Virus record (IMG/VR): IMGVR_UViG_3300025264_000007
Span: 1-64,000 of that record
Reading direction: 5' to 3' (one strand)
From: a virus
DNA length: 64,000 nucleotides
Part shown: piece by piece, positions 6,711-15,456 of the stretch
Layout of the letters: every line of letters begins with the position of its first letter
Numbering within the stretch: the first letter of the stretch is position 1
Program-made: the position numbers and the translations under genes
The notes under the pieces: generated by a model
What the model saw: the letters and a program-made list of their open reading frames with translations, nothing else
Told to the model about the DNA's origin: nothing
Database searches by the model: none

Positions 6711-7607
6711 CTACAACACATCCTGCCACTTGGTGCCGACTTCATCCAGCAGTTGGGTAACTTCGTCAGCCCACTCCGCATCCATCATCTGCTTGCCCCA
6801 GCGGGAGATGGTAAGGCCAGGAGGGAGAAGCGTAATATTGTTGCCCAAGTAGCCATCTTCGTTGACCTTGCCGCCGATGACGGGGCTGACCATCCTAGTG
6901 CTGGAGTCGCTCGGGGACGCTCTGTAGTGGTAGGAGGTCTGCTGGGGGAGGTCCCGAGAAAACGCTGCCCAAGTCTCTGAGCCGTTCTGCTTCCTCACAC
7001 GGATGTAGGTGCTCTGAACGTACCACTCTTCAATATTGGTGTTGCAACCGTCACTGGTGTCCAAATCCTGTTTGGCAATCTCTTCCCAATTGATACCGGT
7101 GACGACGCCGAACTGCGTGGCGTAGTGCCCCTTGTCGTAGTCGTATTCTCGGTACCGCATCAGAGCGCCAGGAACCAACCCTGCCTGCTCCAAGGAAGCC
7201 CGCATAATGCGGTGAGCCAAGGCTCTTACCGAGCCGCAAGTGATGATGTGTTCCTTCTTGGCTTCGCAGGTGCGAGAGTTGTGCCCACGCTCGTTGCAGA
7301 AACGGCACTTACGACCGCCGCTCTTCTTGGTGGCATTCAACTTGTTGAGGCGGTTTTGCTGTTCTTCCCAGAGCCACCGCTCTTGGTAACCAAAATTGTC
7401 TTCGTGCCACTTGCCGGCGGTTTCAATCGTAGCCTGGAGACGCTGCCACTGAGAATTCCCGCGGTATTCCCGTTCGGTGTTTGTGATCTCAATGTTGTAT
7501 TTCTTTGCGAGATCTTCCATACGCTGGTAGTTCTCTTTGATCCGGGGGCAACTACGGCGATTGTGTCCGTACTGTCCGCAGGATTGGCATTGGTTCTGTC
7601 GTGTCAT
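6711..7607 (-). CDS. Protein with two CCHC zinc knuckles and a GDLV-like module
   Basis: The N-terminus has CQSCGQYGHNRRSC (7-20) and a second knuckle CRFCNERGHNSRTC, both matching the C-X2-C-X4-H-X4-C retroviral-type knuckle that binds single-stranded RNA or DNA. Between them is a helical stretch. The C-terminal half contains LVPGALMRYREY and FGVVTGI, similar to the GDLV proteins of the 50-55 kb array, and ends in a helical region. It has its own early-type promoter. A role in binding host or phage transcripts is possible but unproven. Confidence 0.85.
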   Translation of the reverse strand: MTRQNQCQSCGQYGHNRRSCPRIKENYQRMEDLAKKYNIEITNTEREYRGNSQWQRLQATIETAGKWHEDNFGYQERWLWEEQQNRLNKLNATKKSGGRKCRFCNERGHNSRTCEAKKEHIITCGSVRALAHRIMRASLEQAGLVPGALMRYREYDYDKGHYATQFGVVTGINWEEIAKQDLDTSDGCNTNIEEWYVQSTYIRVRKQNGSETWAAFSRDLPQQTSYHYRASPSDSSTRMVSPVIGGKVNEDGYLGNNITLLPPGLTISRWGKQMMDAEWADEVTQLLDEVGTKWQDVL

Positions 7608-7628
7608 AACGTCTCTCTCTCCACTAGT

Positions 7629-7656
7629 ATATTACCATGGATACAGTATGCGTCAA
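7629..7656 (-). promoter_or_regulatory. Sigma70-like extended -10 promoter
   Basis: The -35 is TTGACG (7651-7656), the spacer is 16 nt and the -10 is TAATAT (7629-7634) preceded by TGG. It drives the zinc-knuckle gene. Confidence 0.85.
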
Positions 7657-7670
7657 GTTTTTAATGCAAT

Positions 7671-7694
7671 AAAAAAGCACCCCCGAAGGAGTGC
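7671..7694 (-). terminator. Rho-independent terminator after the 7723-8214 gene
   Basis: The minus strand reads GCACTCC-TTCG-GGGGTGC followed by TTTTTT. It separates the virion-like gene upstream from the promoter of the zinc-knuckle gene. Confidence 0.93.
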
Positions 7695-7722
7695 TGATTT
7701 ATCATATAATTTAAACTTTAAA

Positions 7723-8214
7723 TTATGAGGTGGCTGCCGTAACACAAACGAGGGAAACACGCAGAATAGCGTCGGTCGTTTGGGTTCCCACATCGCCATG
7801 TGTCACTCGAACAGTAATAGCACTATCCGACCCGTCATCGCCGTCGGGAGGGATCGCGATTGGCGAAATCACTTGGGCCGCCACTGCGTTGATACTCAGG
7901 GCAATTGTGCCACTGTAGCAATCATTGGAATTGGCTGTCCCCACATCGGTAATATTAACTGTGCCACCGCCGGCACTTGCTGTCTCTACAGCGATTTCTC
8001 CACACAGAACGAATGAGCCTGCGGGGACGAGATCGGAAAAGTCAGTAGTCTGCGCGTCGTCGGAAACTGTTGCAGTGCCGTTTACAATTTGCAACGCTGC
8101 GCTCATTTGTCCTGATTGAACAACAGGGTTAATAGCCGCTCTTTCGATCGCTAGACCGCTTTGTCCACCATATTGTACCAAACCTTTATTATCATTGATA
8201 ACTGTTCTAACCAT
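7723..8214 (-). CDS. Virion-like beta-rich protein, unknown
   Basis: This 163-residue protein is rich in Ala, Val, Thr, Ser and Gly and has an all-beta appearance with a final VSLVCVTAATS strand. It starts with ATG behind an ATAGGAGG site, the same arrangement as the left-edge structural gene, and is followed by a strong terminator. Composition and expression signals suggest an abundant virion protein such as a capsid decoration or head fibre component. No family is recognised. Confidence 0.75.
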   Translation of the reverse strand: MVRTVINDNKGLVQYGGQSGLAIERAAINPVVQSGQMSAALQIVNGTATVSDDAQTTDFSDLVPAGSFVLCGEIAVETASAGGGTVNITDVGTANSNDCYSGTIALSINAVAAQVISPIAIPPDGDDGSDSAITVRVTHGDVGTQTTDAILRVSLVCVTAATS

Positions 8215-8324
8215 AATAATTTCCTCCTATTTGTTCGCATGATTCCGACACGACGGCGATATCGTCTTATGGAATGTGCCGGGCCTATTGTTAAATAGTA
8301 TTAAGGTTCGGCAATAGAGGATAA

Positions 8325-9320
8325 TCATGAAATTAATTCATAATCTAGTATTTTTATTTCCCGCGAAAGAGGTTCTTCGGTTTTGGCGCATAAATCGGTC
8401 GTCAAATACTTCTTATTTCCGTCTGGAAGCACAGTAGCGACGTTTGAACCCTCTGGAAGCTCGCTGGCCTTCAAAATAGCCCCAAAAACATTGGCTCCAG
8501 ACGAAATACCGACAGATAGCCCTAAGTTATTGATTTGTCTAGCAATATTTATCGCATCGGCGTCATTTACTCGTAAAACAGGGCTAAGTGCTTGTAAATC
8601 CACGATTTTTGGTATAAAGCTGTCTCCGGTGCCTTCAATTCGATGTTTTCCGTCTTTATTCTCTCTCGGAAGGATGGGGTAAGCCTTAAAGTCGTTTTTT
8701 TCGCTTTTATTGGTCGAAAGTTCCGAAAAATAGTGAAAAAAGCCCATTACGGTGCCCCCAGTGCCGATTCCGGCAATAAAAACGTCTAATTCTCCCAAAT
8801 TATTGATTCTTAGTGCATTTTCGAGTTCGGGAGCCGTTGTTTGGGCGTGTGCAAGCACGTTCCACGAGTTTTCGAACTGTTTTGGGCAGAAATAGCCGTT
8901 TTTCTTGCTTTTCTTGGCTGCGAGGGCTATACACTTGTCAAACCCGCCCTCTTTTAGCGTTATTTCGAGCAATTTTGCTCCGTAGAAGCGCATAAGGCGT
9001 TTTCTTTCGGTAGAAAGCCAGCTTGGCATGTATATTTGAACGGGATGACCCAGGTAAGCCCCCATAGCAGCAAAAGAAATGCCCGTATTGCCGCTTGTGG
9101 CTTCTACTATGGTGTTTCCGGGTTCTAGCTGACCCGCTATGTAGCCGGCTTCAAGGATTTGGATGGCCATGCGGTCTTTGATGCTGCCGGTAAAGTTACC
9201 AACCTCGTATTTTGCTAAAATATAGAGTTTTTTCCCTTCAAACTCGCACTCTAGTCTTAGGGTGGGTGTGTTTCCAACGAAATTTCGGAGTTTTTTGAGT
9301 TTTTCCGGCACTGTGTTCAT
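8325..9320 (-). CDS. cysK: Cysteine synthase / beta-substituting PLP enzyme
   Basis: The family makes cysteine from O-acetylserine and sulfide with pyridoxal phosphate. K48 in GNFTGSIKDR is the expected PLP lysine, residues 75-80 are the TSGNTG loop, and GIGTGGTVMG and GISSGAN are the phosphate-binding and C-terminal PLP motifs. The length (331 aa) is normal, so the enzyme looks intact. It is the last gene of the operon with PrkA, SpoVR and DUF444, 9 nt after PrkA. The beta-synthase class cannot be resolved beyond CysK/CysM/CBS-like by eye. In infection it could supply cysteine or handle sulfide or redox stress; that is inference. Confidence 0.92.
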   Translation of the reverse strand: MNTVPEKLKKLRNFVGNTPTLRLECEFEGKKLYILAKYEVGNFTGSIKDRMAIQILEAGYIAGQLEPGNTIVEATSGNTGISFAAMGAYLGHPVQIYMPSWLSTERKRLMRFYGAKLLEITLKEGGFDKCIALAAKKSKKNGYFCPKQFENSWNVLAHAQTTAPELENALRINNLGELDVFIAGIGTGGTVMGFFHYFSELSTNKSEKNDFKAYPILPRENKDGKHRIEGTGDSFIPKIVDLQALSPVLRVNDADAINIARQINNLGLSVGISSGANVFGAILKASELPEGSNVATVLPDGNKKYLTTDLCAKTEEPLSREIKILDYELIS

Positions 9321-9329
9321 TGGGAGTGC

Positions 9330-11273
9330 CTAGCTGTCTCTCCAGAGGTTGTTGGCGGCAAACTTAATAACCTCGGCAGCCGAGTCTTCGCTGTAATTGT
9401 AATCTTCGATCAGCGTTTTCACCATTTCGTTATATTTGCCCTGTTGCTTTTTGTCGCGGCTCTTGGATTTGGTAACAATGCGTGAAATTTGCTTAACTGA
9501 GGAGGTTAGTTTGTTTTCGATCGCCTCTCTCAAAGGCGTATAAGACTGCCAATCTACTTTTTCTCCGCGCCGAAGCTTGGAAAACATGTAGGCGGTAATA
9601 TCCACGCGGAAATTATCTTTAGCGGTGCCGACGATGCCGATCTGTTCTTCTATCGACACTAAGAATTTCTCATCGGGTGCAATTTCTTCGTTGGTTATCC
9701 GATCCTTCAGCGTTGCCATATTAACATATGCCTCGGCGTGGTCGAGATAGTTATTAAATAGCGATTCCGCTTGCTCGTCATAAGCGGAAACGAATGCCTT
9801 GGTAATCTCTTTTTCCAAGATGACGAGATATTCCTCGTGAAGAGTCTTGCCCAGGAAATCAAGATACCGACTGCGGTCATCCTCTACTACAATTTGATCT
9901 TTAACTTGTTTGATTAACGCTTCGCGGATAGAAATAGGCGTCACCATATTTTTGTCGCTATCAGACAAAGCAGAATCTATAGCCTTCATGATAAATCGAG
10001 TGGAAATGCCAGTCATTCCTTCTCCTCGCGCCTCATCGCGCAAGTCATTAATATCGACCTTTTTTATATGCCCTTTCTCTATGACTTCTGCCCCATCGTA
10101 TAGTTTCATTTTAGTGAGGGGGTCTACTTTGTTGGATAAGTGCAGCCGGCTAAGAACTGCGAACATGGCGGCCACTTCTAAGGTGTGTGGGGCAACATGG
10201 GCGTCGAAGTCAGAGAGCGCGAGCATCTTCTCATAAATCTTTTGTTCTTCCGAATATTCCAGGCAGTAAGGAACATTGACCCTAACGATGCGATCTAGAA
10301 TTGCTTCATTAGTATTTTCAGATTTAAACTTGTTCCATTCGGCTTCATTACAATGAGCCAAAATAACACCGTCAAAATAAATCATTGGACCTTTACCTGG
10401 CGATGGAATAGATTTTTCTTGAGTGGCTGTAATCATGGTATGCAAGAACTCAATCTCATTTTTGAATACTTCCACAAACTCTACGATCCCGCGGTTGCCT
10501 ACGTTGAACGCGCCGTTCAAAGATAGAACTCGGGGATCGTCTTCGGCATATAGATCAAGCTTAGAAATATCTTCGCTCCCGATCAACATAGTCACATCCT
10601 GGCTGTTCGCATCCATGGGAGGAACAACACCAACTCCGCGCCTGCCGCGCACCGAGAAAGAAGATTGAGCAATAGGCATAGAAGTATAATCGTTGTCATA
10701 TTCTTCCTTTAGTCTAAAACGACAAACGGGGCATAGGTCGCCCTCAATACGCAATCCATAAATGCTTTGAAACTGTTCTCGTAATGAACGAGGAATCAAG
10801 TGGAGTGGTTCTTCATGAATAGGGCACCCCTCAATATGATACATGGAGTCGCACCCCTCCAGGGCTGCTTTGACATGTTCCATAAGGGCTGATTTGCCCG
10901 CGCCAACCGGGCCCAGCAGCAGAAGCACTTGGCGGCTTTCCTCGCCCTTAAGGGAAGCTGATCTGAGAAACCTCATAATTTTGGCAAGGGATCGCTCCAT
11001 GCCAAAAAACCTGCTTTGGAAATAATCGTATGTTTTTAATTCTTCCCCGTTGAATAGTTTGTTACAGCGCGGGCTGCCTTGAGACATTCTTGTGATTCCA
11101 TAACCGGTGATGGCCTCATAGAGCCTCTTGTGAGCAAGTTGGGTTATAGACGAATCTTTCTCCAGCAGTTTAAGATAGTCTTCCAGAGTTCCGTGGAATG
11201 TTTCCACCTTTTTCTTTTCTTGGTGTTTCTCAACCAAGGTGAGAAATTTCTCTGACTTCTTTATTTTCGTCAT
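9330..11273 (-). CDS. prkA: PrkA-family serine protein kinase (AAA+)
   Basis: The length (647 aa) and layout match bacterial PrkA/YeaG. An N-terminal AAA+ domain carries Walker A GPVGAGKS (121-128) and the characteristic CPIHEEPLHLIP segment, followed by a C-terminal PrkA domain. In Bacillus and E. coli the family acts in starvation, sporulation-linked and stationary-phase responses, and its genes sit with those of DUF444 (YeaH/YhbH) and SpoVR (YcgB) proteins. All three are here in one operon, with 3 nt to SpoVR. No frameshift or missing key residue is seen. A phage copy could reprogram a host starvation response. Confidence 0.95.
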   Translation of the reverse strand: MTKIKKSEKFLTLVEKHQEKKKVETFHGTLEDYLKLLEKDSSITQLAHKRLYEAITGYGITRMSQGSPRCNKLFNGEELKTYDYFQSRFFGMERSLAKIMRFLRSASLKGEESRQVLLLLGPVGAGKSALMEHVKAALEGCDSMYHIEGCPIHEEPLHLIPRSLREQFQSIYGLRIEGDLCPVCRFRLKEEYDNDYTSMPIAQSSFSVRGRRGVGVVPPMDANSQDVTMLIGSEDISKLDLYAEDDPRVLSLNGAFNVGNRGIVEFVEVFKNEIEFLHTMITATQEKSIPSPGKGPMIYFDGVILAHCNEAEWNKFKSENTNEAILDRIVRVNVPYCLEYSEEQKIYEKMLALSDFDAHVAPHTLEVAAMFAVLSRLHLSNKVDPLTKMKLYDGAEVIEKGHIKKVDINDLRDEARGEGMTGISTRFIMKAIDSALSDSDKNMVTPISIREALIKQVKDQIVVEDDRSRYLDFLGKTLHEEYLVILEKEITKAFVSAYDEQAESLFNNYLDHAEAYVNMATLKDRITNEEIAPDEKFLVSIEEQIGIVGTAKDNFRVDITAYMFSKLRRGEKVDWQSYTPLREAIENKLTSSVKQISRIVTKSKSRDKKQQGKYNEMVKTLIEDYNYSEDSAAEVIKFAANNLWRDS

Positions 11274-11276
11274 CTA

Positions 11277-12593
11277 TTAAAACTCCCAAGTGTCATCTTC
11301 TATAACAGTAGTAAATCTTACACCACCTTGCCATAGAGTGTTAATGTGCTCAAAAACTTTATTTGCTTCTGATAACTCTAAATCCCTTCCGTCGTGCTCA
11401 TGTTTTAATATAAGCGTTCCGTCTTGGAGCAGTTCGCTAACAAATATTACGGGCACCGAATTAAGCCCTATGTTTGTAATTAGATCGTCTCGGATAGTTT
11501 TCCAACTCTTCTCGCCCGTAACCTCGGTAATGCGATTATATCCTTCTTGTGGTTGGAATGAATAACTAAACAAATTCAGTTCTTTGCACAAATCATAATC
11601 TAAATAAGATTTAATAAAACTTTCGTCGTTGTGTGTTTCTCGTATTCGCAAGCATTCACTAAATCCTTGTTTTTCCTCAATATATTTGAACATTTTATAT
11701 CCAAGGTGATAGGGATTTATTCTTCCCAAATGAGGTCTAATCACTTGATTATGCAGCCGAATAAATGCGAGATGATATTCGGGAGGTAAATCTAGCGACG
11801 TAAGGATTTTTTCATGGATCAGGCATGCCCAACCCTCATTCATAATTTTCGTCAGTGCCTGCGGCATAAAATATGATGACTCTTGAGCTACGATATTAAT
11901 AAGGTCTCTCTCCCATTCTTCCAAGAAGCGACTATATTCCGCCATGAATTGTAAGACGTTTATATCAGGTTCTAGGGGGATGCGGTTTAGATCAAATTCA
12001 TCCCATCTTCCTGTTGTGTCAGATATTTTAAGATCGTGGTAATATTTTAAAAGCTCTTTGTGGTTTCTCCTTTTCATTCCAGGGGTGCGAGGAATTTGAA
12101 AGCGAATAGAATGGCAGGCATCCAATATTTTTTCTACCCTCTCTATTCCAATAGTAGGGTCTTCCACATATTTCTTGATGCGCTTAGAGGCTGACTTAAA
12201 TCGAGAAAGAGCATTGTCTGCGTCAGTCTCGATGAACATGCGGTTGTTCTTAAAGAAATCGCTATGCCCGACGCAATGTGCCATTGTAAGCACATGAGTG
12301 GGCATCGGATTTTCTGTCATCAAGTAAGAGATGCTGGGATTGGAGTTAATGATCATTTCATACGGAAGACCCGACATTCCTAAATTATATTCTGTCTGAA
12401 TGCGATCAAAAGATTTTCCGTATGACCAGTGTCGGTAGTGTGTAGGTAAGCCTGAATAGGCCATGTGCCCGATCATCTCCTTATAGTCGCATATTTCATA
12501 ATCAATCGGGTACCAGTCTAGCCCAAGCTCTTTCCCGAGATTACAAATTTTAGAATCCCATTGCTGTAGCTCGCTCATTGACCATTCAGCCAT
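11277..12593 (-). CDS. SpoVR/YcgB family protein
   Basis: This 438-residue protein has the SpoVR pattern: W-x-DWYPIDYEICDYKEMIG near the N-terminus, MPTHVLTMAHCVGHSDFFKNN, an NEGWACLIHEKI block and a C-terminal beta region. It is slightly shorter than E. coli YcgB (about 510 aa). Biochemical function of the family is unknown, but genetically it partners PrkA and DUF444. Its start overlaps the DUF444 stop by 1 nt. It is probably needed as part of the three-protein unit. Confidence 0.95.
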   Translation of the reverse strand: MAEWSMSELQQWDSKICNLGKELGLDWYPIDYEICDYKEMIGHMAYSGLPTHYRHWSYGKSFDRIQTEYNLGMSGLPYEMIINSNPSISYLMTENPMPTHVLTMAHCVGHSDFFKNNRMFIETDADNALSRFKSASKRIKKYVEDPTIGIERVEKILDACHSIRFQIPRTPGMKRRNHKELLKYYHDLKISDTTGRWDEFDLNRIPLEPDINVLQFMAEYSRFLEEWERDLINIVAQESSYFMPQALTKIMNEGWACLIHEKILTSLDLPPEYHLAFIRLHNQVIRPHLGRINPYHLGYKMFKYIEEKQGFSECLRIRETHNDESFIKSYLDYDLCKELNLFSYSFQPQEGYNRITEVTGEKSWKTIRDDLITNIGLNSVPVIFVSELLQDGTLILKHEHDGRDLELSEANKVFEHINTLWQGGVRFTTVIEDDTWEF

Positions 12594-13780
12594 TATTTCG
12601 TGCCTCCAAAAAGTTTCTTAAATGATTTCCAGATATCCCTGTGGTCTACCAGGCGCGTGCGCTTAAAGTCTTTATCTTCCGCGAGCTTCAGCCAATCCCA
12701 CAGTTTTTTTTCAGCCGTCCCAGTAAAAAGAAAACTGTCGTGGTCGAATATTTGTTGTTTTCCGATTTCAGTATAGCATGTCATCTGGCTTATCTCTTTA
12801 ATCCGTCGAAAGCTTTCTAGTGCTTCCTTATTGTCGATTGTCCAATTATCTCCATCGCCGCAATAGAAAGTGTAAATATTCCAGTTGTTGGGGTGATAAC
12901 GTTTCTCTATTATTTCTTCTACTTTTTTTATCCCCGTCGAAACTAATGTTCCTCCGTTGGGAATTTGCGTAAAGAATTGATTCTCGTTTACCTCGTGAGC
13001 GATGGCTGTGTGGGAAATAAATACCACATCTACTGCCGAGTATCGATGATTGAGAAATTGATAGAGAAGAAAAAAGAAACTTCTAGCTAGAAACTTTTTC
13101 GATTTATTCATCGATCCTGAAACATCCATTACGAAGAAGACCACGGCTGACGTGTTTTCTTTTTGAACCGGGGCTATGTGCTTATATCGCAAGTCACTTT
13201 CATGAAAAGGAAAACGATCATCCTTCTCGGGATCATAGGCTCCAGCTTTGATCGCTGCTTTTTTTCTTCTAATCTTTTGTTTTATAGTTTCTTTTTTTGA
13301 CAGCCGCGGGCGAATTCCCCAGGGTCGCTTCCCTTTGCGCTTCATTTTTTCTTCTGTAATAAACTTGAACCGTTTTTTTTCTAGTTCCGGAAGATTAAGA
13401 TCGGCAAAGAGATATTCTGCCAATTCTTCCAATGACATTTCTATCTCATATTTTTCGTCGCCGGCTTTGTCTCCGGGTTGGTCACCGGGTCGGGCTGCGG
13501 TCTTCCGCCGCTTACCAATGCGCTGCCCTTTCTTTACTTGTTTCCCCTGCGCAGACCCTACCGTTTTATTTTTCTCGTTACTGCCATATACAAAGCGGTG
13601 CTCTTTAATTCCCCTAACGGGAATTCGAATTTTCTTTTTGCCATTTTGACCGATAATACTTTCTTCGGCCACCACATCTTTAATGCTGTCTTTGATCGCC
13701 TTTTCTATTTTGTGGCGATGCCGCGAACGATCTCCCGATGCTCGGTCAGCAATTGTTTTATGTTCTCTAAAAGTGCTCAT
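12593..13780 (-). CDS. DUF444 (YeaH/YhbH) family VWA-like protein
   Basis: This 395-residue protein has a long basic, low-complexity N-terminal half and a C-terminal VWA-like domain with the MIDAS motif MDVSGSM (218-224). The family is encoded beside prkA and spoVR in many bacteria and is thought to work with the PrkA ATPase in the same way VWA proteins work with MoxR ATPases. It is the first gene of the four-gene operon. Its ribosome binding site lies inside an inverted repeat (13786-13822). Confidence 0.95.
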   Translation of the reverse strand: MSTFREHKTIADRASGDRSRHRHKIEKAIKDSIKDVVAEESIIGQNGKKKIRIPVRGIKEHRFVYGSNEKNKTVGSAQGKQVKKGQRIGKRRKTAARPGDQPGDKAGDEKYEIEMSLEELAEYLFADLNLPELEKKRFKFITEEKMKRKGKRPWGIRPRLSKKETIKQKIRRKKAAIKAGAYDPEKDDRFPFHESDLRYKHIAPVQKENTSAVVFFVMDVSGSMNKSKKFLARSFFFLLYQFLNHRYSAVDVVFISHTAIAHEVNENQFFTQIPNGGTLVSTGIKKVEEIIEKRYHPNNWNIYTFYCGDGDNWTIDNKEALESFRRIKEISQMTCYTEIGKQQIFDHDSFLFTGTAEKKLWDWLKLAEDKDFKRTRLVDHRDIWKSFKKLFGGTK

Positions 13781-13785
13781 AAATT

Positions 13786-13822
13786 TAAGATCCTACAGTA
13801 AGTAGTTTTTATTCGGATCTTA
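13786..13822 (-). promoter_or_regulatory. Inverted repeat that could mask the DUF444 ribosome binding site
   Basis: On the transcribed strand TAAGATCC (13815-13822) can pair with GGATCTTA (13786-13793) over a 21-nt loop. The second arm contains the AGGAT ribosome binding site, 5 nt before the DUF444 ATG, and the first arm overlaps the stop codon of the upstream gene. Pairing would hide the site, and ribosomes ending on the upstream gene would open it. Confidence 0.5.
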
Positions 13823-14113
13823 TGCGAGCGTGAGTTCTGAAATCTCTATCTCGTGGGAGTTCCCGTCGGGGTCCATGACGATTGCTACTCCACCCACATC
13901 GCCGCCGCTTGTGAGGAGTTCGGCAACTTCTCCGGTCATTGCCATTCTTTCGTAGTCAACTTTTTGACGTCCGCTGGCTGTGGTCTTCATCACCTTAGCC
14001 AGAACATTCCAGTTGACCATTTGCCCCGGCTGAAAGTCTGTTTCCATACGGAACCCTTGTTCATTTATTGCTTCTTTGATAAGCGTTCTCAATAAGGCTT
14101 TGGTGAGCTTCAT
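13820..14113 (-). CDS. Unknown protein with N-terminal LIKEAINE peptide
   Basis: This 97-residue protein begins MKLTKALLRTLIKEAINEQG, an amphipathic N-terminus shared with several neighbouring proteins and ending in L-x-x-E or I-x-E. This is similar to the capsid-targeting peptides cut by T4-like prohead proteases. The rest is beta-rich and contains PGQMVNWNVLAKV and a C-terminal EIEISELTLA, again SH3-like. Function is unknown. The gene overlaps its upstream neighbour by 4 nt. Confidence 0.75.
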   Translation of the reverse strand: MKLTKALLRTLIKEAINEQGFRMETDFQPGQMVNWNVLAKVMKTTASGRQKVDYERMAMTGEVAELLTSGGDVGGVAIVMDPDGNSHEIEISELTLA

Positions 14114-14337
14114 TTCTTGCGCTTCTTCGCCATCTTGCGGAAAGTCTTAGCAAGGTTATAACGCTTGCTTCCTTCTGGGCAGCTTTCGCTGCCAAACTTA
14201 TCTCCGGTGCAGACGCCCTCGGTTCCACGTCGCTCAATATCTTTCTCTGCGCCTTGAATCCACTTCTCATCTTTCTCATTGATTTTATTAATCTCTTCTT
14301 GGACCATAGTTCTAAGTTGTGTCATTGTAATTTTCAT
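14110..14337 (-). CDS. Unknown small basic protein with amphipathic N-terminus
   Basis: This 75-residue protein begins with an LRTMVQEEINKINEK helix like those of its neighbours and ends in a very basic tail (FRKMAKKRKK). It has two Cys residues (CTGDKFGSESC) that could form a disulfide or weak metal site. It overlaps the genes on each side by 1-4 nt. A packaged, DNA-binding internal protein would fit; this is inference. Confidence 0.7.
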   Translation of the reverse strand: MKITMTQLRTMVQEEINKINEKDEKWIQGAEKDIERRGTEGVCTGDKFGSESCPEGSKRYNLAKTFRKMAKKRKK

Positions 14338-15455
14338 TATCTATATCCCGTTGGGTCTCCGTCTGGGTGATTCTTTTTGTAGACCTGATTTAAATAGTTC
14401 TCTAATTCCTTTATAGTCTTTTGTTTTGTTGCCCGCATAAGTGAGGCGAGCATCTCTAAGGTCTTGCGGGCATCAGGATTGGAACTAACATTATGGAGTG
14501 GGTTGTCAATGTCTCGTGCAAAACGTCCAACGGCGTTGGGTGACCCAGCCAATCCCCGAAAGAATGCGGTGGCTTTTCGCTTGCGTTCTAACTCGTCTGA
14601 ATAATCCACCTTGCCTTGGACATTCGCTCCCTCAAATTGCTCTTTGCCAGCGAGGATATCTTGGGCGGCTTGAACAAACAAAAACACATCATCTTCACCT
14701 GCTTGTTTGCGGACCCTATCCTTATCCATACTCCTATCTCTAGGCTCTGGCTTATCAGTAATCTTTACTCCCGACTTCTCTACCTCTTGCTTGAAGTCCG
14801 CCAGTTTAGTGAGGGCTTTTTTCTTTCCGACCTCAACGTGCGGCCAAGTACTTTTATCGATATGAATATAATAAGGGATGCCCCTTTGTTCTGCTACTGC
14901 CACGCCTCGTTCTATTCCATCCATTTGATACCAGTTGAGAGAAAGTGCGGTTCTTCTTTCCATCTTATTGGAGAACATATCTTTTTCATTCCTATAAAGT
15001 GGGACAGCAAAATGTATCTCGTCAATGTAGGTGTCGGCATCATCAATATAGGGTTCGTCCAAAAGGATTCTATCTTCTGCCTCAAAGGCTTCTGAGTGTC
15101 CTGTCTTATCAACGTTGGCTGCCAACTTAGAAGACGTTCCTCTTTTTGGGTCAGCCCAATAATCCGTGGGGACTCCTTTATATTTTTGGGCCAAAGCCCG
15201 GCCATCCAATTTGAAGATAGCCCCTTGTGGATAGGTTCCTGTATAAGCATTGACTGGCGTTCTTGCGGTGGAAAAATAATAAAGCTTACCTTTACCTAAC
15301 TCAGCTTCCACTTCTTTAGTAAATCCACCGGACGCCATAAACTTATTGTCTTCAAGTATCTTGGCTGCTTTATTAATCCCGCTCGTATAGTGATAGACAA
15401 CATCGCTGATGCCTTCCTTCAGGAACTTGCGCCAGTTTTCCATTAGGAGTTTCAT
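14337..15455 (-). CDS. ADP-ribosyltransferase-like candidate injected protein
   Basis: This 372-residue protein begins MKLLMENWRKFLKEG, very close to the T4 internal-protein targeting peptide that ends FIAE|A. Cleavage after FLKE would follow the T4 gp21 rule. Directly after it comes DVVYHYTSGINKAAKILEDN, then YYFSTARTPVNAYTG and SEAFEAEDRIL. The HYT, FSTAR and downstream Glu order resembles the H-[ST]-E type ADP-ribosyltransferase fold, as in DarT-like and other toxin families. T4 injects the ADP-ribosyltransferase Alt, so a similar role is attractive. The similarity was judged by eye and is not proven. Confidence 0.6.
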   Translation of the reverse strand: MKLLMENWRKFLKEGISDVVYHYTSGINKAAKILEDNKFMASGGFTKEVEAELGKGKLYYFSTARTPVNAYTGTYPQGAIFKLDGRALAQKYKGVPTDYWADPKRGTSSKLAANVDKTGHSEAFEAEDRILLDEPYIDDADTYIDEIHFAVPLYRNEKDMFSNKMERRTALSLNWYQMDGIERGVAVAEQRGIPYYIHIDKSTWPHVEVGKKKALTKLADFKQEVEKSGVKITDKPEPRDRSMDKDRVRKQAGEDDVFLFVQAAQDILAGKEQFEGANVQGKVDYSDELERKRKATAFFRGLAGSPNAVGRFARDIDNPLHNVSSNPDARKTLEMLASLMRATKQKTIKELENYLNQVYKKNHPDGDPTGYR

Positions 15456-15456
15456 T

